A stretch of DNA of 16,503 bases from positions 1 through 16,503 of the forward strand of contig JAPWUT010000014.1 in the NCBI GenBank assembly GCA_028275425.1. The letters are read 5' to 3'. This document shows, piece after piece, positions 5,948 to 15,599 of this stretch; position 1 is the first letter of the stretch; each line of letters starts with the position of its first letter. The position numbers and the translations under genes were made by a program. This DNA is from Anaerolineae bacterium (GTDB lineage Bacteria > Chloroflexota > Anaerolineae > SpSt-600). A model generated the notes under the pieces. The model ran no database searches, had not been told where the DNA came from, and was given only the letters and a program-made list of their open reading frames with translations.

Positions 5948-6982
5948 ATGAACACTTTTGAGGTCCTTAAAAAGCTCTCGGAAGCACCAGGTGTTGCCGG
6001 CAATGAAAGCGGCGTCTCCCAAATAGTGGCCGAGGAGTTCAAAAAATACGTTGATGAGCTCAGGACCGATGCCCTCGGTAATGTCATCGGCCTTAAGAAG
6101 GGCACCGGGCCTTCCTCACGCCGCATAATGCTTGCCGCCCACATGGACGAAATCGGCTTAATGGTCTCGGAAATAGAGAAGGGGTTCATCCGCTTTACTA
6201 CAGTGGGAGGAATAGACGATAGAATCCTCCTCGGCCAAGAGGTCATAGTCCACGGCCTGAAGCCTCTGCCCGGAATAATCGCTTCCAAACCGCCCCACCT
6301 CCTTTCCCCGGAAGAGCGTAAGAAGGTAACCCCCAAAGACCAGCTCTTTGTAGACGTGGGCTTGCCCGAGGAAGAGGTCAAGGCTTTGGTTAGGGTGGGA
6401 GATTTCATTAGCTTCGCCGCTAAGTGCGTCAGGCTGCAAGGGGATATGGCCTCCGGTAAGGCCTTTGATGATAGGGCTTCTGTAGCTGCCTTAGTCTGTT
6501 GCCTTGAGCACCTCTCCCAGATGAAGCATCGCTGGGATGTCTACGCCGTGGCCACTTCTCAGGAGGAGATGGGTTTGAGAGGAGCAGTGGTGAGCGCTTA
6601 CGGGATAGCCCCGGACCTGGCCATAGCCATAGACGTCGGCTTCGGCGATAGCCTGGGCCTTTCCGACGCCGAAACAATTAAAGTGGGGAAGGGGCCGGCT
6701 ATAGCCATAGGCCCCAATTTCCACCCCGCCCTCAGGGAAACTTTGGTTAAAATCGCCCAGGAGTTGGAAATCCCCTACCAAACCGAAGCTATCCCAGGCC
6801 CCAGCGGCACCGACGCCTGGGCCATCCAGGTCTCAAGGGAAGGGGTCCCAACCGCACTCCTCTCAATCCCGTTGCGCTACATGCATACCCCGGTAGAAAC
6901 CCTGTCCCTAAAGGATATTGAGCGCACCGGCTTGCTCTTAGCTCACTTCATCTCCAGACTGGAGAAATTCCCTCCGGAGTAA
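5948..6982 (+). CDS. M42 family metalloaminopeptidase, first of three tandem copies
   Basis: A 344-aa cytoplasmic di-metal aminopeptidase of the M42 (tetrahedral, TET/FrvX-type) family, which removes N-terminal residues from short peptides inside a 12-subunit shell. The metal-site residues are all present: His65 and Asp67 in AAHMDEIG, Asp174-Asp175 in AFDDR, the catalytic Glu206 and ligand Glu207 in SQEEMGLRGA, Asp229 in AIAIDVG and His313 in YMHTPVE. Length is normal. The start has GGAGGG 4 nt upstream and a promoter just before. Gap to the second copy is 4 nt. This copy has Ser rather than Val before QEE, and its loop after Asp229 differs from the other two, hinting at a different substrate pocket. 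It begins the operon. Confidence 0.92.
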   Translation: MNTFEVLKKLSEAPGVAGNESGVSQIVAEEFKKYVDELRTDALGNVIGLKKGTGPSSRRIMLAAHMDEIGLMVSEIEKGFIRFTTVGGIDDRILLGQEVIVHGLKPLPGIIASKPPHLLSPEERKKVTPKDQLFVDVGLPEEEVKALVRVGDFISFAAKCVRLQGDMASGKAFDDRASVAALVCCLEHLSQMKHRWDVYAVATSQEEMGLRGAVVSAYGIAPDLAIAIDVGFGDSLGLSDAETIKVGKGPAIAIGPNFHPALRETLVKIAQELEIPYQTEAIPGPSGTDAWAIQVSREGVPTALLSIPLRYMHTPVETLSLKDIERTGLLLAHFISRLEKFPPE

Positions 6983-6986
6983 AAAC

Positions 6987-8018
6987 ATGCTCTTGAAAGA
7001 ACTATCGGAAGCCATTGGGGTCTCCGGAAACGAGGAAAAAGTCCGCAAAATCATAGAGGAATACGTTAAGCCCCACGTGGACAAAGTTTCGGTGGATAGC
7101 ATCGGCAATTTGATTGCTTTCAAGCAGGGCGACGGCTCCTACTCCCTCAAGGTGATGCTTGCCGCCCACATGGACGAGATAGGTTTAATGGTCACTTACA
7201 TAAACGAAAAGGGCTACCTCCACTTCCGCCCGGTAGGAGGGGTTGACGAGCGCATTCTCCCCGGTAAGAGGGTCCTTGTGGGGGATAAGGCCATACCGGG
7301 AGTAATCGGCCTAAAGCCAATCCACCTGCTTAGGGAGGAGGAGCGCTCCCAAGTGGCCCCGGTGGAAAGCCTTGTAATAGACATAGGGGCCTCGGATAAG
7401 AGCTCGGCGGAGAAGATGGTGAAGGTTGGGGATTACGCCACATTTGACGTGGCCTTCCAGGAGCTCGGAGCCCGAAGGGTCAAGGGGAAAGCGTTTGATG
7501 ACCGGGCGGGGTGCGCCGTGCTGGCAGAGCTGGTGAAGGAGCGCTACCCGTTTGACCTCTACGCCGTGTTTACCGTCCAGGAGGAAGTGGGGCTGCGAGG
7601 GGCAAAGGTGGCCGCTTATGCCATTGAGCCCGATGCCGCCTTCTCCATAGAAGGCACCGTTGCCGATGACTTACCGAAGGAGAAGGACGTAAGCCCCACT
7701 GCAAGGCTTGGCCACGGCCCCGCCATAACCATCATGGACCGAACATTCGTTGCTTTCCACCCGCTCGTGCGCCTCTTGGTGGAAACCGCCGAAGCCGAAG
7801 GAATCCCTTACCAGTTCAAGCAACCTTTGGTCGGGGGGACCGATTCCGGCGCTATCCACTTGACCAAGAAAGGGGTACCTTCCGCTACCGTGGCAGTCCC
7901 TTGCCGCTACATCCACTCCCCTGCCTCCATCCTCAGCCTGGATGACTTTGAAAACACAATCCGCTTGATGGAGGCAGCCCTCAAGAGGCTGAAGCCTGAA
8001 CACCTTAGAGTTGAATGA
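6987..8018 (+). CDS. M42 family metalloaminopeptidase, second copy
   Basis: A 343-aa paralogue with the same fold and di-metal centre: His61 and Asp63 (AAHMDEIG), Asp171-Asp172 (AFDDRAG), Glu199-Glu200 (VQEEVGLRGA) and His310 (YIHSPAS). The third metal-ligand position is Glu222 (FSIEGTVADD), where the first and third copies have Asp. Both residues occur in the M42 family, so this does not mean inactivity, but it marks a different subfamily. Four nt separate it from the first copy and nine from the third. No separate promoter is seen. It likely contributes to peptide degradation, either as its own dodecamer or in mixed shells with its neighbours. Confidence 0.92.
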   Translation: MLLKELSEAIGVSGNEEKVRKIIEEYVKPHVDKVSVDSIGNLIAFKQGDGSYSLKVMLAAHMDEIGLMVTYINEKGYLHFRPVGGVDERILPGKRVLVGDKAIPGVIGLKPIHLLREEERSQVAPVESLVIDIGASDKSSAEKMVKVGDYATFDVAFQELGARRVKGKAFDDRAGCAVLAELVKERYPFDLYAVFTVQEEVGLRGAKVAAYAIEPDAAFSIEGTVADDLPKEKDVSPTARLGHGPAITIMDRTFVAFHPLVRLLVETAEAEGIPYQFKQPLVGGTDSGAIHLTKKGVPSATVAVPCRYIHSPASILSLDDFENTIRLMEAALKRLKPEHLRVE

Positions 8019-8027
8019 GGAGGAGAA

Positions 8028-9020
8028 ATGATAGAGCTCATAAGGACCTTAACCGAAACCTATGGACCGGCAGGGAATGAGACCCGCATCCGTCAAGTCC
8101 TGCGGGATATGGTGAAGGGCAAAGTTGATGAGCTGAAGGTGGACGCTCTGGGCAACCTGATAGCCCTGAGGAAAGGTAAGGGTGGGAGGAAAGTGATGCT
8201 TGCCGCCCACATGGATGAAATCGGCATCGTGGTCAATTACGTGGACGAGAAGGGCTTCCTGCGCTTCTCGGCTTTGGGAGGCGTTTTCCCCCATACTTTG
8301 TTGGGGAACAGGGTGGAGTTTGAGAACGGGGTGGTAGGAGTCATAGGGGTGGAGAAGCTGGAAAGCCCGGATAAGGTCCCAACTTTTGACAAGCTCTACA
8401 TAGATGTAGGAGCTGAAAGCCGGGAAGATTGCCCGGTGAAAGTGGGAGATATTGGGGTCTTCTCCCGCCCGCTGATAGCCCAGGGGCAGAGGCTCATCGC
8501 CAAGGCTTTTGACGACCGCATAGGATGCGCCGTTCTGGTAAAACTTTTGGAAGAAATCGGGGATTGCGAACACGACCTCTACATAGTTTTCACTGTCCAA
8601 GAGGAGCTTGGGCTCAGGGGTGCGGTCACTTCGGCCTACGGCATCGCTCCCGATGTTGGGATAGCGGTTGATGTGACCCGGACGGGTGATACTCCGGAGG
8701 CCCCTAAGATGGCGGTAGCTCTGGGCAAGGGACCGGCAGTGAAGGTCAAAGACGCCCGCATGATTTCCCACCCTGGAGTGAGACAAGCCCTCATCCGTGC
8801 CGCCGAGCAGAACGGAATCCCATACCAGCTTGAAGTCTTGGAAGGCGGCACTACCGATGCTGCCGCCATACAGCTCACAAGGGAAGGCATCCCTACCGGG
8901 GTTATCTCAATCCCTTGCCGCTACATCCATACCCCTTCGGAGATGGTGGACCTCAGGGATGTGGAGAACGCTGTGAGGCTCCTCTTGGCTTACTTGTCAT
9001 CTAAAGAGCTCACGGAGTAA
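8028..9020 (+). CDS. M42 family metalloaminopeptidase, third copy
   Basis: A 330-aa paralogue, the shortest of the three; the loop around 105-120 is shorter than in copy two. Metal-site residues are intact: His61 and Asp63, Asp162-Asp163 (AFDDRIG), Glu192-Glu193 (VQEELGLRGA), Asp215 (IAVDVTRTGDTP) and His301 (YIHTPSE). The VTRTGDTP stretch after the ligand Asp is a common M42 form. GAGGAG lies 5 nt before the ATG. It is followed after 16 nt by the substrate-binding protein gene, linking peptide trimming to peptide uptake. Its exact residue preference cannot be read from sequence. Confidence 0.92.
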   Translation: MIELIRTLTETYGPAGNETRIRQVLRDMVKGKVDELKVDALGNLIALRKGKGGRKVMLAAHMDEIGIVVNYVDEKGFLRFSALGGVFPHTLLGNRVEFENGVVGVIGVEKLESPDKVPTFDKLYIDVGAESREDCPVKVGDIGVFSRPLIAQGQRLIAKAFDDRIGCAVLVKLLEEIGDCEHDLYIVFTVQEELGLRGAVTSAYGIAPDVGIAVDVTRTGDTPEAPKMAVALGKGPAVKVKDARMISHPGVRQALIRAAEQNGIPYQLEVLEGGTTDAAAIQLTREGIPTGVISIPCRYIHTPSEMVDLRDVENAVRLLLAYLSSKELTE

Positions 9021-9036
9021 GGGATGGGGGAATAAG

Positions 9037-10671
9037 ATGCGAGAAAGGACCAAGTTTTTGCTAATTGTTTTCGTAGTCCTGGCCTTCCTCTGCTGTGCCG
9101 TCATCTTCTATGCCGGAGGGCTGTGGGCCGTTTACCGTTACCTGGGTGCAAAGGAAAAGTTGACCCTAACCCCTGTAGCTGCGACGCCGAAGCCGGGTGG
9201 GGTATTGAGGTTGGCAGGTTCGGAGCCTGTAACCCTTGACCCTGCTTTGGTAGAAGACGTTTACTCCGCTGAATACATAACCAAAATCTTCTCCGGCCTT
9301 GTTACCCTGGATGAATCCTTGGAGGTTGTGCCCGATTTGGCCGAGCGGTGGGAAGTAAGCAAGGATGGCACAGTTTACACATTCTACCTCCGGAAAAATG
9401 CCCGCTTCCACAACGGCAAGCCCGTTACCGCTGAAGATGTTAAATATTCCCTGGAAAGGGCATGCGACCCCGCCATCGGCTCCACTACTGCCGGAATCTA
9501 CCTTGACGATATAAAGGGGGTAAAGGAAAAGCTGGCTGGGAAAGAGCCGGAGATAAAAGGGGTTGAGGTCCTGGATAAATACACCATCCGCATCACAATT
9601 GATGCCCCCAAAGCCTACTTCTTGGCCAAGCTTACCTACCCAGTGGCTTTTGTGGTGGACAAGGAGAACGTTGAAAGCGGGCCGGATTGGACCTCCCAGC
9701 CCAATGGGACTGGCCCATTCATGCTGGAAAGCTATGACTCTAAAAAAGGCATAACCCTTAAGGCTTTTGACGATTTCTACGCCGGAAGACCGCTCCTGGA
9801 CCAAATAGAATTCATCTTCCCTGAAGGCTCGCCTTTCGTCATGTATCAGACAGGAGAACTGGATGTGGTATCGGTAGGGGTGGAGAACATAGAGCAGGTC
9901 CTTGACCCCAAGAACCCCTTGAACAAAGAACTGCTTAAGGTTCCATCGCTGGACTTGATGTATGTGGCCTTCAACGTGGAGAAAGAGCCGTTCAATGACC
10001 CTGATGTGCGCCGGGCATTTGCCTGTGCCACCGACCGCAAAGCCATAGTCAAGACCTTGTTTAAAGGCATGGTCAATGAGGCGAAGGGCATCCTTCCTCC
10101 AGGGATGCCTGGCTACAACGAGAAGGTAGAAGGTTTGGCCTGCGAGCCCTCAAAAGCCGCTGAATTCCTGAAGAAATCCTCTTACGGCAGCGCCGAAAAC
10201 CTCCCCCCTATAACCCTGAGCGTGAGCGGTGAATCACTGGTTGCGGAAGCATTGGTCAGGATGTATAAAGATAAATTGGGGGTGGAAGTGGAGATTGAGC
10301 AGATGCCTTGGGACCTCTTCCTCAAGGAAGTGAACAGGCACAACCTCCAGATGTTCATCCTGGGCTGGAGCGCCGATTACCCAGACCCCCATAACTTCTT
10401 GGACATCCACTTCCACAGCCAAAGCCCAGGCAATAACACCGGCTACTCCAATCCGGAGGTTGATAAGCTCCTGGAAGAGGCAAGGGTGGAAAAGGAGCAC
10501 GGTAAGAGGATGGCCCTTTACCAAAAGGCCGAAGAGCTAATCCTAAAGGATGCACCGTGGGTTCCTCTCTTCCACGGAATTGATTACATCCTGGTAAAGC
10601 CCTACGTGCGAGGGCTGGTCCTTCTGCCAACCGGGACCTACTATTTTAACAAGACCTATATCGCCAAATGA
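9037..10671 (+). CDS. ABC transporter substrate-binding protein, family 5 (peptide type)
   Basis: A 544-aa extracytoplasmic binding protein of the OppA/DppA class. After the anchor and a short linker, PKPGGVLRLAGSEPVTLDP (51-69) opens the mature domain; FSGLVTLDESLEVVPDLAE and WEVSKDGTVYTFYLRKNARF follow, and ADYPDPHNFLD lies near residue 447, all typical. Residues 7-33 form one long hydrophobic segment. There is no clear lipobox (the Cys pair at 19-20 is preceded by Phe-Leu, not a small residue), so it is probably held by an uncleaved or differently cleaved N-terminal helix. It is the fourth gene of the operon, directly before the OppD- and OppF-like ATPase genes, with no permease genes between. 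Peptides are the likely ligand, but some family members carry nickel or sugars. Confidence 0.9.
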   Translation: MRERTKFLLIVFVVLAFLCCAVIFYAGGLWAVYRYLGAKEKLTLTPVAATPKPGGVLRLAGSEPVTLDPALVEDVYSAEYITKIFSGLVTLDESLEVVPDLAERWEVSKDGTVYTFYLRKNARFHNGKPVTAEDVKYSLERACDPAIGSTTAGIYLDDIKGVKEKLAGKEPEIKGVEVLDKYTIRITIDAPKAYFLAKLTYPVAFVVDKENVESGPDWTSQPNGTGPFMLESYDSKKGITLKAFDDFYAGRPLLDQIEFIFPEGSPFVMYQTGELDVVSVGVENIEQVLDPKNPLNKELLKVPSLDLMYVAFNVEKEPFNDPDVRRAFACATDRKAIVKTLFKGMVNEAKGILPPGMPGYNEKVEGLACEPSKAAEFLKKSSYGSAENLPPITLSVSGESLVAEALVRMYKDKLGVEVEIEQMPWDLFLKEVNRHNLQMFILGWSADYPDPHNFLDIHFHSQSPGNNTGYSNPEVDKLLEEARVEKEHGKRMALYQKAEELILKDAPWVPLFHGIDYILVKPYVRGLVLLPTGTYYFNKTYIAK

Positions 10672-10683
10672 TTGGGAGGGGAT

Positions 10684-11673
10684 ATGGGAGCGCTTCTGGA
10701 GATAAAGAACCTCAAAACCCGCTTTTTCACCCAAGATGGCGTAGTCCATGCCGTAAACGGGATTTCCCTCTACCTGAACGAGGGAGAAACGCTGGGGCTT
10801 GTTGGGGAATCAGGCTGCGGCAAAAGCGTGAGCATGCTCTCCGTCCTAAGGCTCATCCCCCAGCCCCCAGGCAAAATCGTCGGGGGAGAAGTGTGGTTTG
10901 AGGGCAAAGACCTGCTTAAGATAAGCGAGGACGAGATTAGGAAAATCCGAGGCAATAAGATAGCAATGATTTTCCAGGACCCCATGACTTCCCTGAACCC
11001 CGTCCTCACCATAGGGCAACAGCTCGGCGAACCATTGATGCTTCACATGGGGATGAGCAAGAAGGAAGCGAGGGAAGAATCAATCCGCCTCCTAAAAATG
11101 GTGGGAATCCCCGAAGCCGAGAAGCGCTTGGACGATTACCCCCACCAGTTCTCGGGTGGGATGCGCCAAAGGGTGATGATAGCCATGGCCTTGGCCTGCA
11201 ACCCCAAAATCCTCATCGCCGATGAGCCCACCACCGCCTTGGATGTAACAATCCAGGCCCAGATAATTGACCTGGTGAAGAGGCTCAGGGACGAGATTGG
11301 GATGGCCATAATCTGGATAACCCACGATTTGGGGATAATAGCCGGGCTGGCCCAGAGAGTGAACGTAATGTATGCCGGCTTCATCATTGAAACTGCTCCG
11401 GTCAAGAAGCTCTACGGCGACCCCCGCCACCCTTACACTCTGGGGCTGCTGCGCTCAGTCCCAAGGCTTGATGCCCCGGTTAAGGAGAAACTGACCCCTA
11501 TTGAAGGCCTCCCACCGGACCTCATCGGCCTCCCGCCAGGGTGTCCTTTCGCCCCAAGGTGCGAATACGCAATTGACCGCTGCCGGGAGGAGAACCCTCA
11601 ACTGGAACCTGTAGATACAGACCATTCCGTAGCCTGTTGGGTGGACGTTAAAACTCGCAAGCCAAGATTTTAA
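10684..11673 (+). CDS. Oligopeptide ABC transporter ATP-binding protein, OppD/DppD-like
   Basis: A 329-aa ATPase that would energise a peptide importer. Walker A GESGCGKS is at 41-48, the Q-loop Gln at 98, the ABC signature FSGGMRQR at 156-163, Walker B LIADEP at 177-182 with catalytic Glu181, and the switch His at 214. The C-terminal oligopeptide-transporter extension carries four Cys (287, 293, 300, 318) in the usual spacing, a feature linked to an Fe-S cluster in some DppD proteins. The frame opens at a TTG four codons earlier, but the ATG at 10684 has GGGAGG 4 nt upstream. It sits 12 nt after the substrate-binding gene and 12 nt before its partner ATPase. Confidence 0.92.
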   Translation: MGALLEIKNLKTRFFTQDGVVHAVNGISLYLNEGETLGLVGESGCGKSVSMLSVLRLIPQPPGKIVGGEVWFEGKDLLKISEDEIRKIRGNKIAMIFQDPMTSLNPVLTIGQQLGEPLMLHMGMSKKEAREESIRLLKMVGIPEAEKRLDDYPHQFSGGMRQRVMIAMALACNPKILIADEPTTALDVTIQAQIIDLVKRLRDEIGMAIIWITHDLGIIAGLAQRVNVMYAGFIIETAPVKKLYGDPRHPYTLGLLRSVPRLDAPVKEKLTPIEGLPPDLIGLPPGCPFAPRCEYAIDRCREENPQLEPVDTDHSVACWVDVKTRKPRF

Positions 11674-11685
11674 GGAGGGCGGTAA

Positions 11686-12669
<984 letters not shown>

Positions 12670-12683
12670 AGGGGTTAAAAATC

Positions 12684-14060
12684 TTGCGAGAATCAATAAT
12701 CCGCCAGCTTAAAAGCATCGTTGGGGAAGAGAACGTCCTGACCGATGAGATTGACCTCTTGCTTTATTCCTACGACGCTTCCTTCCCCGAAAGCAAGCCC
12801 GATGTTGTGGTTTTCCCCCGTTCCACGGAAGAAGTCTCCCGCATCATGGCTTTGGCCTCGGCCGAAAAAATCCCGGTAATCCCCAGAGGGGCGGGGACAG
12901 GGCTAAGCGGTGGGGCCGTAGCTCTGAAGGGCGGGATAGTCCTCTCCTTAACCAAAATGAACCGCATCCTCAAGGTGGATACCGAAAACTTGGTGGTAGA
13001 GGTAGAGCCTGGGTTGGTCAATGCCCACCTTCAGACGGCCTTGGCCCCTTATGGCCTCTTCTACCCGCCCGATCCGGCCAGCATGAAGGTCTGCACCCTC
13101 GGAGGAAACATAGCCGAGAACGCCGGCGGCCCGCGCTGCCTTAAGTACGGAGTGACAAAGGATTACGTCCTTGGCCTGGAAGTGGTCCTGCCCGATGGAG
13201 CAATAATCCACACCGGTGGACAGGTGATAAAGAACACCTCAGGCTACGACCTAACCCGCCTCTTTGTTGGCTCCGAAGGGACCCTCGGGATAGTGACCAA
13301 GGCAATCCTCAGGGTTCTCCCCCTCCCCGAGGCCAAGAAGACCATGCTGGCCATCTTTGATTCCCTGGAAGCGGCCTCAAGGACCGTAAGCGCTACGATA
13401 GCGGCGGGCATAATCCCCACAACCCTGGAACTAATGGATAACCTCCTAATCCGCTGCGCCGAAGACTTCACCCACGTCGGCCTCCCGACCGACGCCGAGG
13501 CCTTGCTCCTCATAGAAGTGGATGGGGCAAAGGAAGCCCTTGAACCCCAAGTTCAGGCCATAGAGAAAATCTGCCGGAAGGAAGGGGCGAGGGAGGTAAA
13601 ACTGGCCACTTCAGCCGCGGAGGTAGATAGGCTTTGGCTTGCCCGCAGGACGGTAATCGGAGCGGCTGCCAGAGCCAGGCCCTCTCTCGTAATCCAGGAT
13701 GTGACAGTCCCCAGAAGCCTCCTGCCGGAAATGGTCTCCCGCATCGTGGAAATCTCCCGCAAAGTAGGCCTGCTTATAGGGGTCCTGGCCCATGCTGGCG
13801 ATGGTAACCTCCACCCTCTGCTCCTCTTTGATAGCCGCATCCCAGGGGAATTGGAGAAAGTCCACGAAGCCGAGAAGGAAATCTTCGCTGCGGCCCTTGA
13901 ACTTGGGGGAACCCTAACGGGAGAGCATGGGATAGGCCTCACCAAGAGGGATTTCTTCCCCCTTGAATTCTCCCCGAGGGAAATAGAGGTCACCAGGAGC
14001 ATAAAGAAGGCCTTTGACCCGATGAACATCCTTAACCCGGGGAAAATATTGCCGGAGTGA
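12684..14060 (+). CDS. GlcD-like FAD-binding 2-hydroxyacid dehydrogenase subunit
   Basis: A 458-aa FAD-dependent oxidase/dehydrogenase of the GlcD (PCMH-type FAD domain) family, which oxidises glycolate, D-lactate or similar 2-hydroxy acids. FAD-contact motifs are PRGAGTGLSGGA (67-78), TLGGNIAENAGGPRCLKYG (138-156) and GSEGTLGI (196-203). The C-terminal domain has AHAGDGNLHP near 369 and GEHGIGLTKR near 412, followed by FDPMNILNPGK. The frame extends to a TTG at 12645 inside the preceding gene; TTG at 12684 follows AAGGGG by about 9 nt and avoids that overlap, so I chose it, though the start remains uncertain. It is paired with the GlcF-like gene 6 nt downstream. The substrate is not determinable; D-lactate and glycolate are both plausible. 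Confidence 0.88.
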   Translation: MRESIIRQLKSIVGEENVLTDEIDLLLYSYDASFPESKPDVVVFPRSTEEVSRIMALASAEKIPVIPRGAGTGLSGGAVALKGGIVLSLTKMNRILKVDTENLVVEVEPGLVNAHLQTALAPYGLFYPPDPASMKVCTLGGNIAENAGGPRCLKYGVTKDYVLGLEVVLPDGAIIHTGGQVIKNTSGYDLTRLFVGSEGTLGIVTKAILRVLPLPEAKKTMLAIFDSLEAASRTVSATIAAGIIPTTLELMDNLLIRCAEDFTHVGLPTDAEALLLIEVDGAKEALEPQVQAIEKICRKEGAREVKLATSAAEVDRLWLARRTVIGAAARARPSLVIQDVTVPRSLLPEMVSRIVEISRKVGLLIGVLAHAGDGNLHPLLLFDSRIPGELEKVHEAEKEIFAAALELGGTLTGEHGIGLTKRDFFPLEFSPREIEVTRSIKKAFDPMNILNPGKILPE

Positions 14061-14066
14061 GAAGGC

Positions 14067-15182
14067 ATGGAACTCAGCGAAGCGCTTTACCGGTGCAACA
14101 AGTGCGGATTCTGCCAGGCTTCCTGCCCCTTCTACCAGCTCACTCGGGAAGAGTGGGCCAATGCCCGAGGCAGGCTGAGGCTGGTTAGAGAAGCTTTGGA
14201 GGGCCGGCTTGCCCCATCCGATAAGTATGCCCTTAGGCTTTACCGCTGCTTTATGTGCGGGGCTTGTTCCGCTACTTGCCCCAGCGGCGTGCCTGCAGAG
14301 GAAGTCCTTTTGAAGACCAGGGAGGAGCTGGCTCGCAAGGGCTTTATCCCATCACCTTTGGAAGAATTAGGCTCCAGGGTAATTTCCACCGGCAACATCT
14401 CCGGAGAGGACAAATCCTTGCGCCTCTCCTGGGCTCAGAACCTGGACTTCCCCGTTCGCCGCAACGGCAAACCCGATTTTGTCTACTTTGTGGGCTGCGT
14501 ATCTTCCCTTTACCCCCAGGCCTATGGCTTGCCCCAGAGCATGGTTTACCTTTTGGAAAAGCGTGGGGTCAACTATTCGGTATTGGGCGAAGAGGAACTC
14601 TGCTGCGGCTATCCCCTCCTCATAAATGGTCAAGTGGAGCTGGCCCGGGAGATAGCCAAGAAAAACATCGCTGCGGTCAAAGAAACCGGGGCCAAAGTCC
14701 TCATCACTACTTGCCCTTCCTGCTACCGGATGTGGAAGAAATTCTACCCTGAGCTTCTTGGGGAAGATAACCCAGTGGAAGTAGTGCACTCATCGCAATG
14801 GCTTGCGGAGGCCGGGCTTCCCCTCAAGCCCTTGGAAGAGAAGCTGACCTATCATGACCCTTGTGATTTGGGCCGTGGTTCCGGGGTTTACGAAGAGCCG
14901 AGGGCATTCTTGAAGTCAATTCCTGGTGTAGGCCTTGTGGAAATGCCCCTAACCCGGGCCGAAGCCCTGTGCTGTGGTGGTGGGGGGAACGTAGAGAGCC
15001 TTGAACCCTCGGCGGGGGAAGGGGTAGCCAAGATGCGCCTGGAGCAAGCTCGCCTTGTAGGGGCGAAGGCAGTAGTTACCGCTTGCCCTCAATGCCGCAG
15101 GACCCTCTCAAGGGCTGCCAGAGGCAGCGGCCTAAAAGTTGTGGACATCGTAGAACTTGCCGCAAAACTTTTAACCGATTAG
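14067..15182 (+). CDS. GlcF-like iron-sulfur subunit with two CCG domains
   Basis: A 371-aa electron-transfer partner of the GlcD-like protein. Two [4Fe-4S] motifs lie at Cys10/13/16/20 and Cys61/64/67/71, each CxxCxxCxxxCP. Two CCG (heterodisulfide-reductase-like) domains follow: Cys144, Cys179-Cys180-Gly and Cys216/219; then Cys266, Cys302-Cys303-Gly and Cys340/343. This is the full GlcF architecture. Electrons would pass from FAD through these clusters to a quinone at the membrane. GlcE, the third subunit in Escherichia coli, is absent, as in many two-subunit relatives. It is the last gene of the operon; no clear terminator follows in 15183-15220. Confidence 0.9.
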   Translation: MELSEALYRCNKCGFCQASCPFYQLTREEWANARGRLRLVREALEGRLAPSDKYALRLYRCFMCGACSATCPSGVPAEEVLLKTREELARKGFIPSPLEELGSRVISTGNISGEDKSLRLSWAQNLDFPVRRNGKPDFVYFVGCVSSLYPQAYGLPQSMVYLLEKRGVNYSVLGEEELCCGYPLLINGQVELAREIAKKNIAAVKETGAKVLITTCPSCYRMWKKFYPELLGEDNPVEVVHSSQWLAEAGLPLKPLEEKLTYHDPCDLGRGSGVYEEPRAFLKSIPGVGLVEMPLTRAEALCCGGGGNVESLEPSAGEGVAKMRLEQARLVGAKAVVTACPQCRRTLSRAARGSGLKVVDIVELAAKLLTD

Positions 15183-15220
15183 AAACGAGCCCTCTTTGGC
15201 CCCCCTTGCGCTTGTCAAGA

Positions 15221-15590
15221 GCCGACCTTGATTAAGATGGGGGTGGAGTGGCGCTGCCCCGACCTAACCCCCTGGCCTTTTTCCCAGCGAGGGAAGGGGG
15301 AAAATTTGGCGGGGTTCGGGCTGGGGAGAGGTTAACACCCCAAAACCTGGCAAACCCTAAGCCAGCGAGGGTGGGCAATTGGGGGTCCAGGGGGCGGAGC
15401 CCCCTCCCAGGGGTCTGAGGGATGTGCCCCCAGAAACAGAAAATGGGGGAAAGTTGCCCACATTAGCAATCCCGCCACGAGTGGGGCCCAAAACTCTGGC
15501 AAACCCTCAGCTCACGAGGGTGGGCAAATGGGGGGGGTCCAGGGGGGCGAAGCCCCCGACAGAGGCGTAAGGGAGTGCCCCCTGTGACCT
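15221..15590. repeat. Right block of mosaic repeats, inverted relative to the left block
   Basis: Read on the minus strand, this block repeats modules of 1-450: 15260-15221 matches 1-42; 15335-15261 matches the GTTAACCTCTCC...GTTAGGTC module at 346-400; 15431-15331 matches 237-346 nearly base for base over long runs, including the hairpin AGGGGGC-TCC-GCCCCCT; and 15585-15475 is another, looser copy. The module order is rotated compared with the left block. Nothing coding is seen. Confidence 0.75.
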
Positions 15591-15599
15591 AACCCCCGC

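Noticed and set aside
8049..8786. 245-aa open frame antisense to the third M42 gene
   Set aside because: Lies wholly within a gene with intact catalytic motifs; the translated product shows no recognisable domain and it has no convincing ribosome binding site.
9166..9804. 212-aa open frame antisense to the substrate-binding protein gene
   Set aside because: A mirror of a clear coding gene with biased third positions; no motif in the product.
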